Shown: positions 14,253 to 21,910 of the stretch, in pieces
Layout of the letters: each line of letters begins with the position of its first letter
How positions within the stretch are numbered: position 1 is the stretch's first letter
NCBI GenBank assembly: GCA_900538365.1
Contig: UPXT01000036.1
Span: 1 to 22,077, forward strand
Length of the DNA: 22,077 nt
Source: an uncultured Acidaminococcus sp.
Lineage (GTDB): Bacteria; Bacillota; Negativicutes; Acidaminococcales; Acidaminococcaceae
Direction: 5' to 3'
Notes under the pieces: model-generated
What the model was told of the DNA's origin: nothing
Seen by the model: only the letters and a program-made list of their open reading frames with translations
Databases searched by the model: none
Program-made: the position numbers and the translations under genes

Positions 14253-14261
14253 ATTATATCA
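14253..14261 (-). promoter_or_regulatory. Extended -10 promoter of the reductase-lipoprotein-cyclophilin operon
   Basis: The minus strand reads TGATATAAT, a perfect TATAAT (14258-14253) with extended -10 TG. The -35 region overlaps the T tract of the upstream terminator and is weak. The leader would be about 60 bases. Confidence 0.55.
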
Positions 14262-14275
14262 TATGGAGGAAAGAG

Positions 14276-14303
14276 AAAAATAGGCCGCCCAGAGGGCAGC
14301 CTA
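14276..14303 (-). terminator. Terminator of the M23 peptidase gene
   Basis: A 10-bp stem TAGGCTGCCC/GGGCGGCCTA (one G-U) with loop TCT is followed by five T residues on the minus strand. It starts eight bases after the stop codon. Confidence 0.9.
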
Positions 14304-14311
14304 AAAAATGC

Positions 14312-15271
14312 TTATGAACGGGTCCTGGGCGGTACGGCAAACTGCAGAGGATTTTCCGTCTGCCCGTTTTCCCTGACTTCAAAATGCAGATGCGGACCTG
14401 TACTGTAGCCGCTGCTTCCCACGTAACCAATGACCTGTCCGCGGGACACCTGCTGCCCCACCGTAACGGCAAGGGCACTCATGTGTCCATAGGCTGTCGA
14501 CATCCCGGACCCATGGTCAATACTGATAAAACGCCCATAACCGCCATTGAGGCCGGCCGCTGTCACCGTGCCTGCCGCGGCAGCCTTTACAGGCAAGCCA
14601 AAGTCCGCTGCGATATCAAGGCCGGAATGATACTCGGAGCCACCGCCAAAGGGATCGGCCCGCAGTCCGTAAAAAGAACTGATTTCCCCGCTGTCAAGGG
14701 GCCAGCCAAAGGTCCCATCGCCCGTGCTCGAAAGGGCAAGAAGCATATTGGTAAGGTTTTCCTTCTTGTAGGCAAGGCGTTTCCAGTTGATTTCGTCCTG
14801 GACTTCAAGGACCTGGAGCTGATCGTCCGTTGAAGGGCCGCCTTTGCCCCCCTTGTCAAGTTCCTGGGACTTTTGGTCCACCGATTCTTCGCTGATCTTT
14901 ACGCCGTCTGCTTTCAGTTTTTCCCGGACGGCCGCTTCCAATTTGGCCACTTGCGAAAGTTCCCGCTGAAGTTTTTCATTGTTATCCATAAGCTTTGCCA
15001 GGCGTTCCGTATAGACCCCGTAATCGGCCCGATAATGCTGAAGTTCTTCCTGTTCGGCCCAGGCTCGGGAAAGCAAGCCTGCACAGACAGCAAGGGCAAC
15101 TACACAAAAGGCGGCGCTTAAAGCGGTAAGCGTCACGAACTTGGGTCCCACTGAAAGCTGGTGGCGTTTTCCCTGCCGGTCCTGCCAGGTAAACGACCCC
15201 TGGATGGCACCCCATCCCGGGATTTTATCCATCAGCTGCTTTCCTTTTTCTTTTAATGCATATTTATCCAT
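14312..15271 (-). CDS. Membrane-anchored M23 (LytM) family peptidase
   Basis: The 319-residue protein has a basic cytosolic N-terminus, one transmembrane segment (about 44-67), a coiled coil (about 72-120), a charged Gly-rich linker and a C-terminal LytM domain. Zinc ligands and catalytic residues are visible: H215 and D219 in YHSGLDIA, and H294/H296 in GPHLHFEV, with YGHMS (261-265) between. The site is therefore intact, unlike in degenerate EnvC/NlpD activators. The enzyme would cut peptidoglycan cross-bridges or stem peptides in the periplasm, for growth or division. Two ATGs are adjacent; the second (15271) is chosen because AAGGAG is only two bases from the first. Promoter and terminator flank it closely, so it is monocistronic. 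Confidence 0.93.
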   Translation of the reverse strand: MDKYALKEKGKQLMDKIPGWGAIQGSFTWQDRQGKRHQLSVGPKFVTLTALSAAFCVVALAVCAGLLSRAWAEQEELQHYRADYGVYTERLAKLMDNNEKLQRELSQVAKLEAAVREKLKADGVKISEESVDQKSQELDKGGKGGPSTDDQLQVLEVQDEINWKRLAYKKENLTNMLLALSSTGDGTFGWPLDSGEISSFYGLRADPFGGGSEYHSGLDIAADFGLPVKAAAAGTVTAAGLNGGYGRFISIDHGSGMSTAYGHMSALAVTVGQQVSRGQVIGYVGSSGYSTGPHLHFEVRENGQTENPLQFAVPPRTRS

Positions 15272-15316
15272 CATGGCTCCTTGCCCTACGCTTCTTTCGT
15301 TGAAATTTCGTAATGT

Positions 15317-15345
15317 TTTATATCATAAACCCTTCCAAAAGACAA
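15317..15345 (-). promoter_or_regulatory. Promoter of the M23 peptidase gene
   Basis: TTGTCT (minus strand, 15345-15340) and TATAAA (15322-15317) are 17 bp apart, and TG is present at the extended -10 position. Confidence 0.65.
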
Positions 15346-15366
15346 GGGATGCCCCAAAATTATCAC

Positions 15367-15429
15367 AAAAAAGCTCCCGGTCGGTCCTTTTCGCCCCGCG
15401 TACGGAGGAAAATCGCCTACCTGGAGCTT
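15367..15429 (-). terminator. Terminator after the LysR gene
   Basis: AAGCTCC (minus strand, from 15429) pairs with GGAGCTT, and TTTT follows to 15367. The 45-base interior can fold further (TTTTC/GAAAA and GGT/ACC). This closes the hydrolase-permease-porin-LysR run. Confidence 0.7.
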
Positions 15430-15458
15430 CTCATGGAAATGACTTGTGATGCATGTAA

Positions 15459-16361
15459 TCAGAGAGTTTCGAGCGATGGATTTTTCGGTTTGAAATGCGC
15501 TTGCGTAAAGCGAATGAAACGCCGGATCTTTGGATCGCGATAAGCTTCCTGCGTCCAAATCAAATAGACTTCCCCCCACACTGGATGATCTTTTTCATCA
15601 TGGATTTCAACTTCTTTGACCTGCTTGCGATTGACTTTCCATTCTTCACCAAAAATCAACGTGCAGGCACTGCCGCTTTCCACCATACTGACGGCAAGTT
15701 CCACATGGGAGGTTTCCTCGATTTCCTTATGCTGCCCAGGAAAGGCGTAGGCTAGGCCCTCACGGATCAGGTTCTTGGCATAGTTACTGTGGTAGCCAAT
15801 GACGCAGGGTAAAGCAGCCGCCCCCTCCGCTGAAAGATGTCTCGGCATGAGAAGATACAGCTTTTCCGCAAAGATTCGCTCGCCCCCGCTGTGGGCTTCA
15901 TGGCAGTCGAAACAAACGGCGACATCAACGCTGCCTTCGTTGAGCTTTTTGATATTGGAATCCCATGACCCCAAAATGGGATGGACGCTTAGTTCATCAT
16001 AGGCCTTGCTGTAGGCACTGACGAGACTGGAAAGGTTGAGTCGGGCAAAAGAATTGGTAATCCCAAAGCGAAGCAGCTGCTTGCCTTTCCCCTTCTTATG
16101 GCAGCGCTGCTGACTAAACCGTTTCCTTAGGGCATCCATCCCTTCCAGGACTGTAAGGGACAGATGAGCCAAAGCGTCCCCACTGGGCGTAAAGATAACA
16201 CCTTTGCTGGTACGTTTGACCACCTTGATATCCCATTCCGCTTCAATGCGTTGAAGGCGTTTGCTTACTGCCGACTGCGTCATATATAGACTTTCGGCAG
16301 TTTTGTTAAGACTCTTTTTTTCATGGAGCAGCTTCATGAGCAGCCAATCAAGATTATCCAC
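15459..16361 (-). CDS. LysR-family transcriptional regulator
   Basis: The 300-residue protein has an N-terminal winged helix-turn-helix (about 1-65; KSLNKTAESLYMTQSAVSKRLQRIE is the recognition region) and a LysR substrate-binding domain from about 85 to the end. The start is uncertain. The frame is open from a TTG at 16406 and there is an ATG at 16379, but the GTG at 16361 is chosen because AAAGGAAG lies about 7 bases upstream and because MDNLDWLLMKLL matches where the family usually begins. It follows ompM by about 95 bp with no terminator seen, so it may be the last gene of the hydrolase-permease-ompM operon. A LysR-type site upstream of that operon (20021-20037) supports it as the local regulator. 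The inducer is unknown, probably the transported compound or a product. Confidence 0.9.
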   Translation of the reverse strand: MDNLDWLLMKLLHEKKSLNKTAESLYMTQSAVSKRLQRIEAEWDIKVVKRTSKGVIFTPSGDALAHLSLTVLEGMDALRKRFSQQRCHKKGKGKQLLRFGITNSFARLNLSSLVSAYSKAYDELSVHPILGSWDSNIKKLNEGSVDVAVCFDCHEAHSGGERIFAEKLYLLMPRHLSAEGAAALPCVIGYHSNYAKNLIREGLAYAFPGQHKEIEETSHVELAVSMVESGSACTLIFGEEWKVNRKQVKEVEIHDEKDHPVWGEVYLIWTQEAYRDPKIRRFIRFTQAHFKPKNPSLETL

Positions 16362-16454
16362 AAAAAGGCTTCCTTTCATTGTTTTACTGTTCTGGGTATG
16401 CGTCAAGAAGCCAAGGTCCTCCAGCGTCTCATGACTTTACTCATCAAGGACTCG

Positions 16455-17699
16455 TCAGAAGGAAATGTTCAGCATGGACCAAAGGGTCCGTGAATGCTTA
16501 CCGGTTTTCTTGCCTTTAAGATCATACCACTCAACATCAGCTACCATATTGGGGGCAAGGGTCACGTTCCCGCCTACGACATACCCCTTATAGCCTTCCA
16601 GCGGGAAGGACTTGGTATCACCATACATTGGATGGCTGATGACCGTTGCGGCACCTTGATTGAAGTATTGCGTAAAAAGTCCCCAGGAGCCTGCTTTTTT
16701 CTTATCCGCGCCCCCGTAGCGCAGACTGTAAACCGTACCCCAATCACTTCCGCCGTAAGCGTCAACAACATCATTGTCCCCCTGCAGGTACATGGCGCCC
16801 ACCTTGAGTTTCCCCAGTTTATAGTTGGTCCCGACGGACCAGATTTCATCATCGCTCCCCTGTTTTCCCATGTTCATGACATCTTTTGCCTTGACATAGT
16901 TGAATTCTCCATCAAAACGACCCCATTCGCCGCCCAGGGCAAACCGGGCATAGCGTCCGGCAGCCGAAGTCCCCGTCGCACCGGGAGCCGAACTGACATC
17001 CGCACTTGCCATTTTACCATATGCACCAACAAGATAAGAAGCGCGGCCCAGATTCACCCCTAACTGGATGCCGTCGACACGGTTATCATAGATATTGCTT
17101 TCAGCAAATGCGTCATTATAACGTCCTGCCGTAACCTTGACCGTGCCAATCCGGCCCTGCAGGTAGGCGCGCTGGAAAACCGTATCGCTATCCCCCGATT
17201 CATTTTTACCTTGAAGGAAGTACTGCTGGTTCTGGATCATGGAAACAAATTGCAGCGTATCATTCACTTCACCGGTAAGAAAGAGCCGCGTACGAAGCTT
17301 GGCATCACTGTCTTCATGAAATTTCCCGCTGCGCTCACGATAATTGAGACGGATCCGCCCCGTAATCTTGACCCGGTCGGCCTGCTTTTCAAGGGCGGCC
17401 ACCCGTACACCAAGCTGGTCCAGTTCCTCCGCAAATTCAGCAACAAGCCGATCATCGGCCCCAATGGCACCTTTGGCAAGGGCCTTTGCTACAATCTGTG
17501 CCATTTCATAACGGGTCATGGTGCGCTCCCCCTTGAACGTACCATCAGGATACCCCTCAAGGATACCGGAACCTGAAAGTTTGGCAAGGGACGCATAGGC
17601 CCAATGGCCCTGCGGCACATCCGAAAAAGGATTCGCCGCAAAGGCAATAGAAGAAATCCCCATGAATGCAGCCACCATCATCATACTTTTTTTCATCAT
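16455..17699 (-). CDS. ompM: SLH-domain outer-membrane porin (OmpM type)
   Basis: The 414-residue protein has a signal peptide (cleavage likely after AFA, about residue 21), one S-layer homology domain (about 23-75: FSDVPQGHWAY...GYPDGTFKGERTMTRYEMA), a short coiled coil (about 88-108) and a long beta-barrel region ending in WSMLNISF. This architecture is typical of Negativicutes OmpM proteins: the SLH domain grips modified peptidoglycan, tying the outer membrane to the wall, while the barrel acts as a porin. Two adjacent ATGs (17699, 17696) follow AAAGGAG; the first is used here. It begins only about 38 bp after the permease stop codon with no visible terminator or promoter between, so it is probably cotranscribed with the permease and hydrolase. 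That would make it a dedicated rather than general porin. Confidence 0.94.
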   Translation of the reverse strand: MMKKSMMMVAAFMGISSIAFAANPFSDVPQGHWAYASLAKLSGSGILEGYPDGTFKGERTMTRYEMAQIVAKALAKGAIGADDRLVAEFAEELDQLGVRVAALEKQADRVKITGRIRLNYRERSGKFHEDSDAKLRTRLFLTGEVNDTLQFVSMIQNQQYFLQGKNESGDSDTVFQRAYLQGRIGTVKVTAGRYNDAFAESNIYDNRVDGIQLGVNLGRASYLVGAYGKMASADVSSAPGATGTSAAGRYARFALGGEWGRFDGEFNYVKAKDVMNMGKQGSDDEIWSVGTNYKLGKLKVGAMYLQGDNDVVDAYGGSDWGTVYSLRYGGADKKKAGSWGLFTQYFNQGAATVISHPMYGDTKSFPLEGYKGYVVGGNVTLAPNMVADVEWYDLKGKKTGKHSRTLWSMLNISF

Positions 17700-17737
17700 A
17701 AACACTCCTTTCAAATTTGGGCGAGTCCCCTCTATCC

Positions 17738-19027
17738 TCATAAAATAGGATACAGCGTCATGATCCAGCCCACCGACACAATGCAGGAAATCACGGAATA
17801 TAATAGGCCCTGCTTGATCATGGAAGTCTGGTCATAGCCGCCGCATTCCATGATATATGGAACTGCGGAAGTTGCCATTGGCGTCATAAATGCAGAAAGA
17901 CAGGCAGCTTGGATAAGGATCATCAATCCGACGGGATTTCCGCCGATATACGCACAAGTTGCAATGGCAATGGGATGAAAGATCAGCATTGTCCCACGAT
18001 TGGACATAAACTGGGTCATGATGAAGGGAATCAGGAAGAAAATGAATCCCACCGCATAGGAGTTCCCATCAACGAGCTTCACAAGAGCCGCAATATGGCC
18101 GCCTATGAATTCACCAGCGCCCGTTACACTAAGAGCCCCTGCCATAGCCTGGGAGCCCACAATCAAAAGGAGCATGCTGACAGGAATGGACCCCGATGCC
18201 TCTTTAGGTTTGAGGACTTTGCAGATGACCATCAAAAGGGCCCCGGCCACGCAAACTTCCCAATTTTGAAGACCCAACCTTTTGGCAAACATCAAGGCGA
18301 CGGCATCCCCAAAGAAAATAACGATGGCCGCTATTTCCGAGAAACTGCTCAGCGGTGCATGATCCTTTGTTTTTTTGGTTTCAAGGCTGGTCGGAAGGAT
18401 GGGCTTATCCGGAGAAAATCGCAAGGCAAAGAAACTGAAATAAATAATGGCAATGATCAGCATCGGCAGTCGGCCCATCATGGGATCGAGAAACCCGACC
18501 ATGTACTGCGTATAACCATAACTTTCAATGTAGCCGTTCAGTTCGCCTGCTACAGTTGCCCCGGCACCAAGGGGCAGTGTGCAGCAGGTACAGATGGTGG
18601 CTACGCCCACGGGAAAGATGACCTTACTGGGACTGATTCCCATGCTTTCCGCAGAAGCAATGAGCATGGGGGCCACAATCCCAAAGACAACGACAGGACT
18701 TTGGATGAACTGGCTGAGAAGGACCCCTATGAGCACATACCCCAGCATCATCTTCTTGACGCTGCCCTGAGCCAAATGAGAAATCCGATTAGCCAGCCGG
18801 GCACAAAACGCGGTCCGGTTGAATCCGGCGGCTACGACACACATTCCCGCAATCATGATGACATTGGAATTGGAATAGTATCCCAGTGCCTGCTTTGCAC
18901 TCAGACATCCTGTAAGTGTCAGAGCAATCAAGGAAGTCTGGGAAATCGTTGCAATACTATACAGTCCGCTGCAGTAACCGATGACGGTCACCGCAAAAAT
19001 AAGAAGACAGACGGCTAATTGATCCAT
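17738..19027 (-). CDS. SLC13/CitM-like organic-anion permease
   Basis: The 429-residue, very hydrophobic protein has roughly eleven to twelve membrane segments and two similar halves, as in the SLC13/ArsB-NhaD (ion transporter) superfamily. Supporting features are the N-terminal LIFAVTVIGYCSG start, SNSNVIMIAGMCVVAAG in the first half, the re-entrant-like LPLGAGATVAGELNGYIES segment, and the C-terminal FMTPMATSAVPYIMECGGY with Pro/Ser/Thr-rich signature. Such carriers usually import di- or tricarboxylates with sodium or protons; the exact substrate cannot be read. AAAGGAGG lies 8 bases before the ATG. It starts about 21 bp after the hydrolase gene and ends about 38 bp before ompM, strong evidence for an operon. 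Confidence 0.85.
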   Translation of the reverse strand: MDQLAVCLLIFAVTVIGYCSGLYSIATISQTSLIALTLTGCLSAKQALGYYSNSNVIMIAGMCVVAAGFNRTAFCARLANRISHLAQGSVKKMMLGYVLIGVLLSQFIQSPVVVFGIVAPMLIASAESMGISPSKVIFPVGVATICTCCTLPLGAGATVAGELNGYIESYGYTQYMVGFLDPMMGRLPMLIIAIIYFSFFALRFSPDKPILPTSLETKKTKDHAPLSSFSEIAAIVIFFGDAVALMFAKRLGLQNWEVCVAGALLMVICKVLKPKEASGSIPVSMLLLIVGSQAMAGALSVTGAGEFIGGHIAALVKLVDGNSYAVGFIFFLIPFIMTQFMSNRGTMLIFHPIAIATCAYIGGNPVGLMILIQAACLSAFMTPMATSAVPYIMECGGYDQTSMIKQGLLYSVISCIVSVGWIMTLYPIL

Positions 19028-19048
19028 GTTACTTTCCTCCTTTGATCC

Positions 19049-19912
19049 TTACCCTAAAAAGCTCCGAAAAGTCTGGAACACAACCTGTTCCGCTTCTTCA
19101 TAACCGGCCGTCCGACTCACCAGGAAAGCGTGCTTAGCCCCAAGCACCTTCTTCACCGTAACCGTGACCCCGGCTTCGATGAGATGTTGGGCAAATTCCA
19201 AGGCTTCCCTGCACAAGATATCTTTTTCCGCCGCAATCACCGTAAAAGGCGGCAGCTGCGCCAAGTCATCCTGGGACGCCAGCAGGGGGGATGCATAGAT
19301 TTCATGGTTTCTCCCATTGGGCAGGTACCAGCTGTTATAAAGACGGCCCCGTTCACTCATGGGATCAGCCTCTTTCGTGCCCGCTTTCACAGCAGGATCT
19401 GTCACGAGGTCACAGGGCGGGTAACAGCAGATGACGCAGCTTGGCTGAGGTGCCTTCATTTCCTTCAGCTTCAAGGAAATTCCGATGACAAGGTTGCCTC
19501 CAGAGCTTTCCCCCATGAGTGCCGTATGGTTCCTGTCGCCACCATATGCTGCCATATGTGCCAAAAGGTAAGTGACCACATCTTCCCCTTCTTCGAGAGC
19601 GCATGGGTAGGGGTTTTCCGGTGCCACCTTATAGTCCACATCAAAGACCAAGCAGTTCTCCCGCGAGGCCATCATCTGCGAAAATTCGATATCCCGGCCC
19701 CGATAGCCCTTGACAAATCCACCACCGTGGAAATTGATCACCGCAGGCAGCGGTGAAGTCAGGGCCTGCGGACGATAGAGGTGAACCAGGGCATCGCCGC
19801 TGCGCGTAGGAATCATTAGATCCTCGCGTCCTTTAATAGGGAATTTTTCCAAGTAGGCAGGGTCCGCCTCCTTTCCAATTGCCTGATTCCTTACTTTTTC
19901 CAGTTCATCCAT
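19049..19912 (-). CDS. Alpha/beta-hydrolase, hormone-sensitive-lipase (esterase) family
   Basis: The 287-residue protein is a complete family IV (HSL-type) carboxylesterase-like enzyme. It shows the oxyanion-hole motif FHGGGF (61-66), the nucleophile elbow GESSGG with S136, and the remaining triad residues D231 (AAEKDIL) and H261 (GAKHAFL). No signal peptide is present, so it works in the cytosol, hydrolysing a short-chain ester or a related acylated compound. Several cysteines cluster at 159-167. AAGGAGG lies 8 bases before the ATG. It is the first gene of a run with the SLC13-like permease and the OmpM porin, under a promoter with a LysR-type site. The arrangement suggests that it processes what the permease brings in. 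The natural substrate is unknown. Confidence 0.92.
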   Translation of the reverse strand: MDELEKVRNQAIGKEADPAYLEKFPIKGREDLMIPTRSGDALVHLYRPQALTSPLPAVINFHGGGFVKGYRGRDIEFSQMMASRENCLVFDVDYKVAPENPYPCALEEGEDVVTYLLAHMAAYGGDRNHTALMGESSGGNLVIGISLKLKEMKAPQPSCVICCYPPCDLVTDPAVKAGTKEADPMSERGRLYNSWYLPNGRNHEIYASPLLASQDDLAQLPPFTVIAAEKDILCREALEFAQHLIEAGVTVTVKKVLGAKHAFLVSRTAGYEEAEQVVFQTFRSFLG

Positions 19913-19969
19913 TACATGAACCTCCTTCTGTTTTGTCTATTTGAAATATTCCGTTTATTCTACAAATTC

Positions 19970-19998
19970 ATTATAGGAGGCTTCCATTTTGATATGAA
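19970..19998 (-). promoter_or_regulatory. Promoter of the hydrolase-permease-ompM operon
   Basis: TTCATA (minus strand, 19998-19993) and a perfect TATAAT (19975-19970) are 17 bp apart. Transcription would start near 19963, about 50 bases before the hydrolase ATG. The weak -35 fits a promoter that needs an activator. Confidence 0.65.
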
Positions 19999-20020
19999 CT
20001 TCGAAATGAGCAAGCCACGA

Positions 20021-20037
20021 TATTCCTTATCGGAATA
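20021..20037. promoter_or_regulatory. LysR-type binding site (T-N11-A inverted repeat)
   Basis: TATTCC and GGAATA form a perfect 6-bp inverted repeat around TTATC, containing a T-N11-A core. Its centre (20029) is about 66 bp upstream of the predicted start site, the standard position for the recognition site of a LysR-family activator. A TTCGAA palindrome at 20000-20005, next to the -35, could be part of the activation half-site. Confidence 0.55.
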
Positions 20038-20050
20038 CCATGAACCTACA

Positions 20051-20093
20051 AAAAGGCCGGGGATCCATAGGAATCATGAATCCCCGGCCTTTT
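20051..20093 (-). terminator. Terminator of the MOP-family flippase gene
   Basis: A perfect 14-bp stem (AAAAGGCCGGGGAT with ATCCCCGGCCTTTT) has T runs on both strands, so it is probably bidirectional. It lies about 45 bp after the stop codon. Confidence 0.9.
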
Positions 20094-20138
20094 GCCGGAA
20101 ACGAATAAGGGAAAGCTGATTGTTTTGTTTTTGAGGAA

Positions 20139-21761
20139 CTATTCTGCGGACTTTTTCAAAAGGCCCAGTTTATGGCCCAGCCATGCCATGCGCCGGCCGA
20201 GAAAGGGAATTTCCAGCAGTTCTTCTTCCGTCAAGGTCCGCAGCAAGAGGAGCATCAGGACATAGACAGGCACTGCAACCAAGATGCTGAGGAAAAGCGC
20301 CAGCCCGCCGCGGCTGACAAGGGAAAGGACAAGTTCTACAGCGCCGCCCATGACCGCCGCACAAAGAGCGGTCTTGAAGAGCTGCCGACCTTCAAAGGTA
20401 AATGCTGTATATTTCTTGATAAAAAAGAGGTTAAGAAGGGCAGCAATCCCAATATCGGCAACCGTTGCCCAACTCGAGCCCTTGATTCCAAGGGTGGGCA
20501 TAGCCGTCAGGTTCCAGTTAAGAAAGACCTTAGCGATGGCCGCGATGATCATATTGATGACAGGGATGCGGGTCTTGCCGAGGCCCTGAAGGATGCCTGT
20601 CGACACCTGATGAAGGCCCAAAAGAAAGATGGCCCAGCTCATGATTTCGATGGCAGGTCCTGCTGCCGGCGCGTTATAGATGAGGGCAGCCACCCGTCCG
20701 CCCAAAACGTGGAGACCGACGCTGCAGGGAATGGTGATGACCGAAGCCACGGTAAAGGCCGTTGCCACCTTACTGCGGATGCCTGCTTCATCAGAAAGGG
20801 TCCGGGACTCACTGATGGCCGGTACAAGGCTGATGGAAAGAGCGGCCGTAAGGATCGTTGACATATTGATGAGCGGCACGGCCATGCCCGAAAGGTAGCC
20901 AAAAAGGGTCGTTGCCTCGCCTGGGGCATCCCAACCGCCGACCTTCAGCCGGGTTGGCACAATCATCATATCAAGGTTCGACACAATGGGAAGCATGAGG
21001 CTTGACATGGAAACCGGCAGGGCCAGACCAATGAGGCGCTTCATGATAAAGCCTGCTGACTCCTGCGTCTTGGGCGTCCGGTCCACCCCTTTGGGGAAAA
21101 ACTTCTTCTTGAGCTTTAGATAAAAGCCCATCAAGACAAGGAGCCCGCAGAAAGCACCCGCGCCCGCACCCATACTGGCGCCGGCAGCGGCGTAAGTAAG
21201 ACCGTAAGGCAAGAGCAGGGCAGAAAAGACAATCATGGTCCCAACCCGCACGATCTGCTCCGTAATTTCCGAACAGGCGGTCGGCGTCATGATCTGCCAG
21301 CCCTGGAAATAACCGCGGAAACTGGCGAGAAACGTGACAAAAAAGACGGCCGGGGCCAAGGCGATGATGGAATAATAGGCCCGCGCATCAGGAAGGACCG
21401 TTTCGACAAGCCAGTGGGCCAGCACCACAAGGAGCAGGGAAAAAAGGAGCCCCGTGCAAAAAAGCATCTTCAGGGAAACATGGAAGACGCGCTGCGCGCC
21501 TCCATAGTCTTCCATGGCCACCTTTTCCGCTGTAATGATGGAAATGGCCACCGGGATTCCTGCCGAAGAGACCGTAATGGCCATCAGATAGATAGGAAAT
21601 CCCATCTGATAAAGCCCAATGCCCTCCCCACCCATAATCCGGGAAAGGATGACCCAATTGAGGGCTCCTATGACCTTGACAACAATACTGGAAATGGTAA
21701 GGATCAATGTCCCCTTGAGGAACTTGTTGTTTCCCTGGGACTTTGTCACTTCTTCACTCAT
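20139..21761 (-). CDS. Polysaccharide/lipid flippase of the MOP superfamily (SpoVB/MurJ-like)
   Basis: The 540-residue integral membrane protein has about fourteen hydrophobic segments. The N-terminal pattern (KFLKGTLILTISSIVVKVIGALNW...GGEGIGLYQMGFPIYLMA) is characteristic of the SpoVB/polysaccharide-biosynthesis branch of the MOP exporters, which also includes the lipid II flippase MurJ. In Firmicutes such proteins move undecaprenyl-linked sugars or lipid II across the inner membrane. The start at 21761 (MSEEVTKS) is chosen because AAGGA lies about 10 bases upstream; the longer frames from 21809 or 21785 lack a ribosome site. A candidate promoter lies at 21830-21859 and a strong terminator follows. 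The exact cargo (lipid II, spore-coat or envelope glycan) cannot be told from sequence. Confidence 0.92.
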   Translation of the reverse strand: MSEEVTKSQGNNKFLKGTLILTISSIVVKVIGALNWVILSRIMGGEGIGLYQMGFPIYLMAITVSSAGIPVAISIITAEKVAMEDYGGAQRVFHVSLKMLFCTGLLFSLLLVVLAHWLVETVLPDARAYYSIIALAPAVFFVTFLASFRGYFQGWQIMTPTACSEITEQIVRVGTMIVFSALLLPYGLTYAAAGASMGAGAGAFCGLLVLMGFYLKLKKKFFPKGVDRTPKTQESAGFIMKRLIGLALPVSMSSLMLPIVSNLDMMIVPTRLKVGGWDAPGEATTLFGYLSGMAVPLINMSTILTAALSISLVPAISESRTLSDEAGIRSKVATAFTVASVITIPCSVGLHVLGGRVAALIYNAPAAGPAIEIMSWAIFLLGLHQVSTGILQGLGKTRIPVINMIIAAIAKVFLNWNLTAMPTLGIKGSSWATVADIGIAALLNLFFIKKYTAFTFEGRQLFKTALCAAVMGGAVELVLSLVSRGGLALFLSILVAVPVYVLMLLLLRTLTEEELLEIPFLGRRMAWLGHKLGLLKKSAE

Positions 21762-21829
21762 GCCGCGACCATCCTTCTTTGTCATGATAAGCCAAAGGCT
21801 TGTATCCATAGCGTAGCGTATAGCACATC

Positions 21830-21859
21830 ATTCTATCATATTTGGGAGAAAAAGTGCAA
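21830..21859 (-). promoter_or_regulatory. Possible promoter of the flippase gene
   Basis: TTGCAC (minus strand, 21859-21854) and TAGAAT (21835-21830) are 18 bp apart. The leader would be about 60 bases. Confidence 0.45.
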
Positions 21860-21866
21860 TCACACA

Positions 21867-21910
21867 GAGGGCTTCCCTCCTTTTTAAAAAATGGACCCAG
21901 TTCCATTTTT
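21867..21910. terminator. Pair of terminator-like hairpins, opposite strands
   Basis: GAGGG-CTT-CCCTC followed by C and five T (21867-21885) could stop plus-strand transcripts. AAAAATGG/CCATTTTT (21887-21894 with 21903-21910) with a T run on the minus strand could end a minus-strand gene lying beyond the window. Both stems are short. Confidence 0.4.

Noticed and set aside
16419..16450. CTGACGAG followed by TTGATGAG on the minus strand, recalling a hammerhead ribozyme core
   Set aside because: The required GAAA and the three stems are not present; chance match.
17909..19018. A 369-codon plus-strand open frame opposite the permease
   Set aside because: Its product is unusually rich in His, Gly, Asn and charged residues, as expected for the complement of a membrane protein gene; no start signals.
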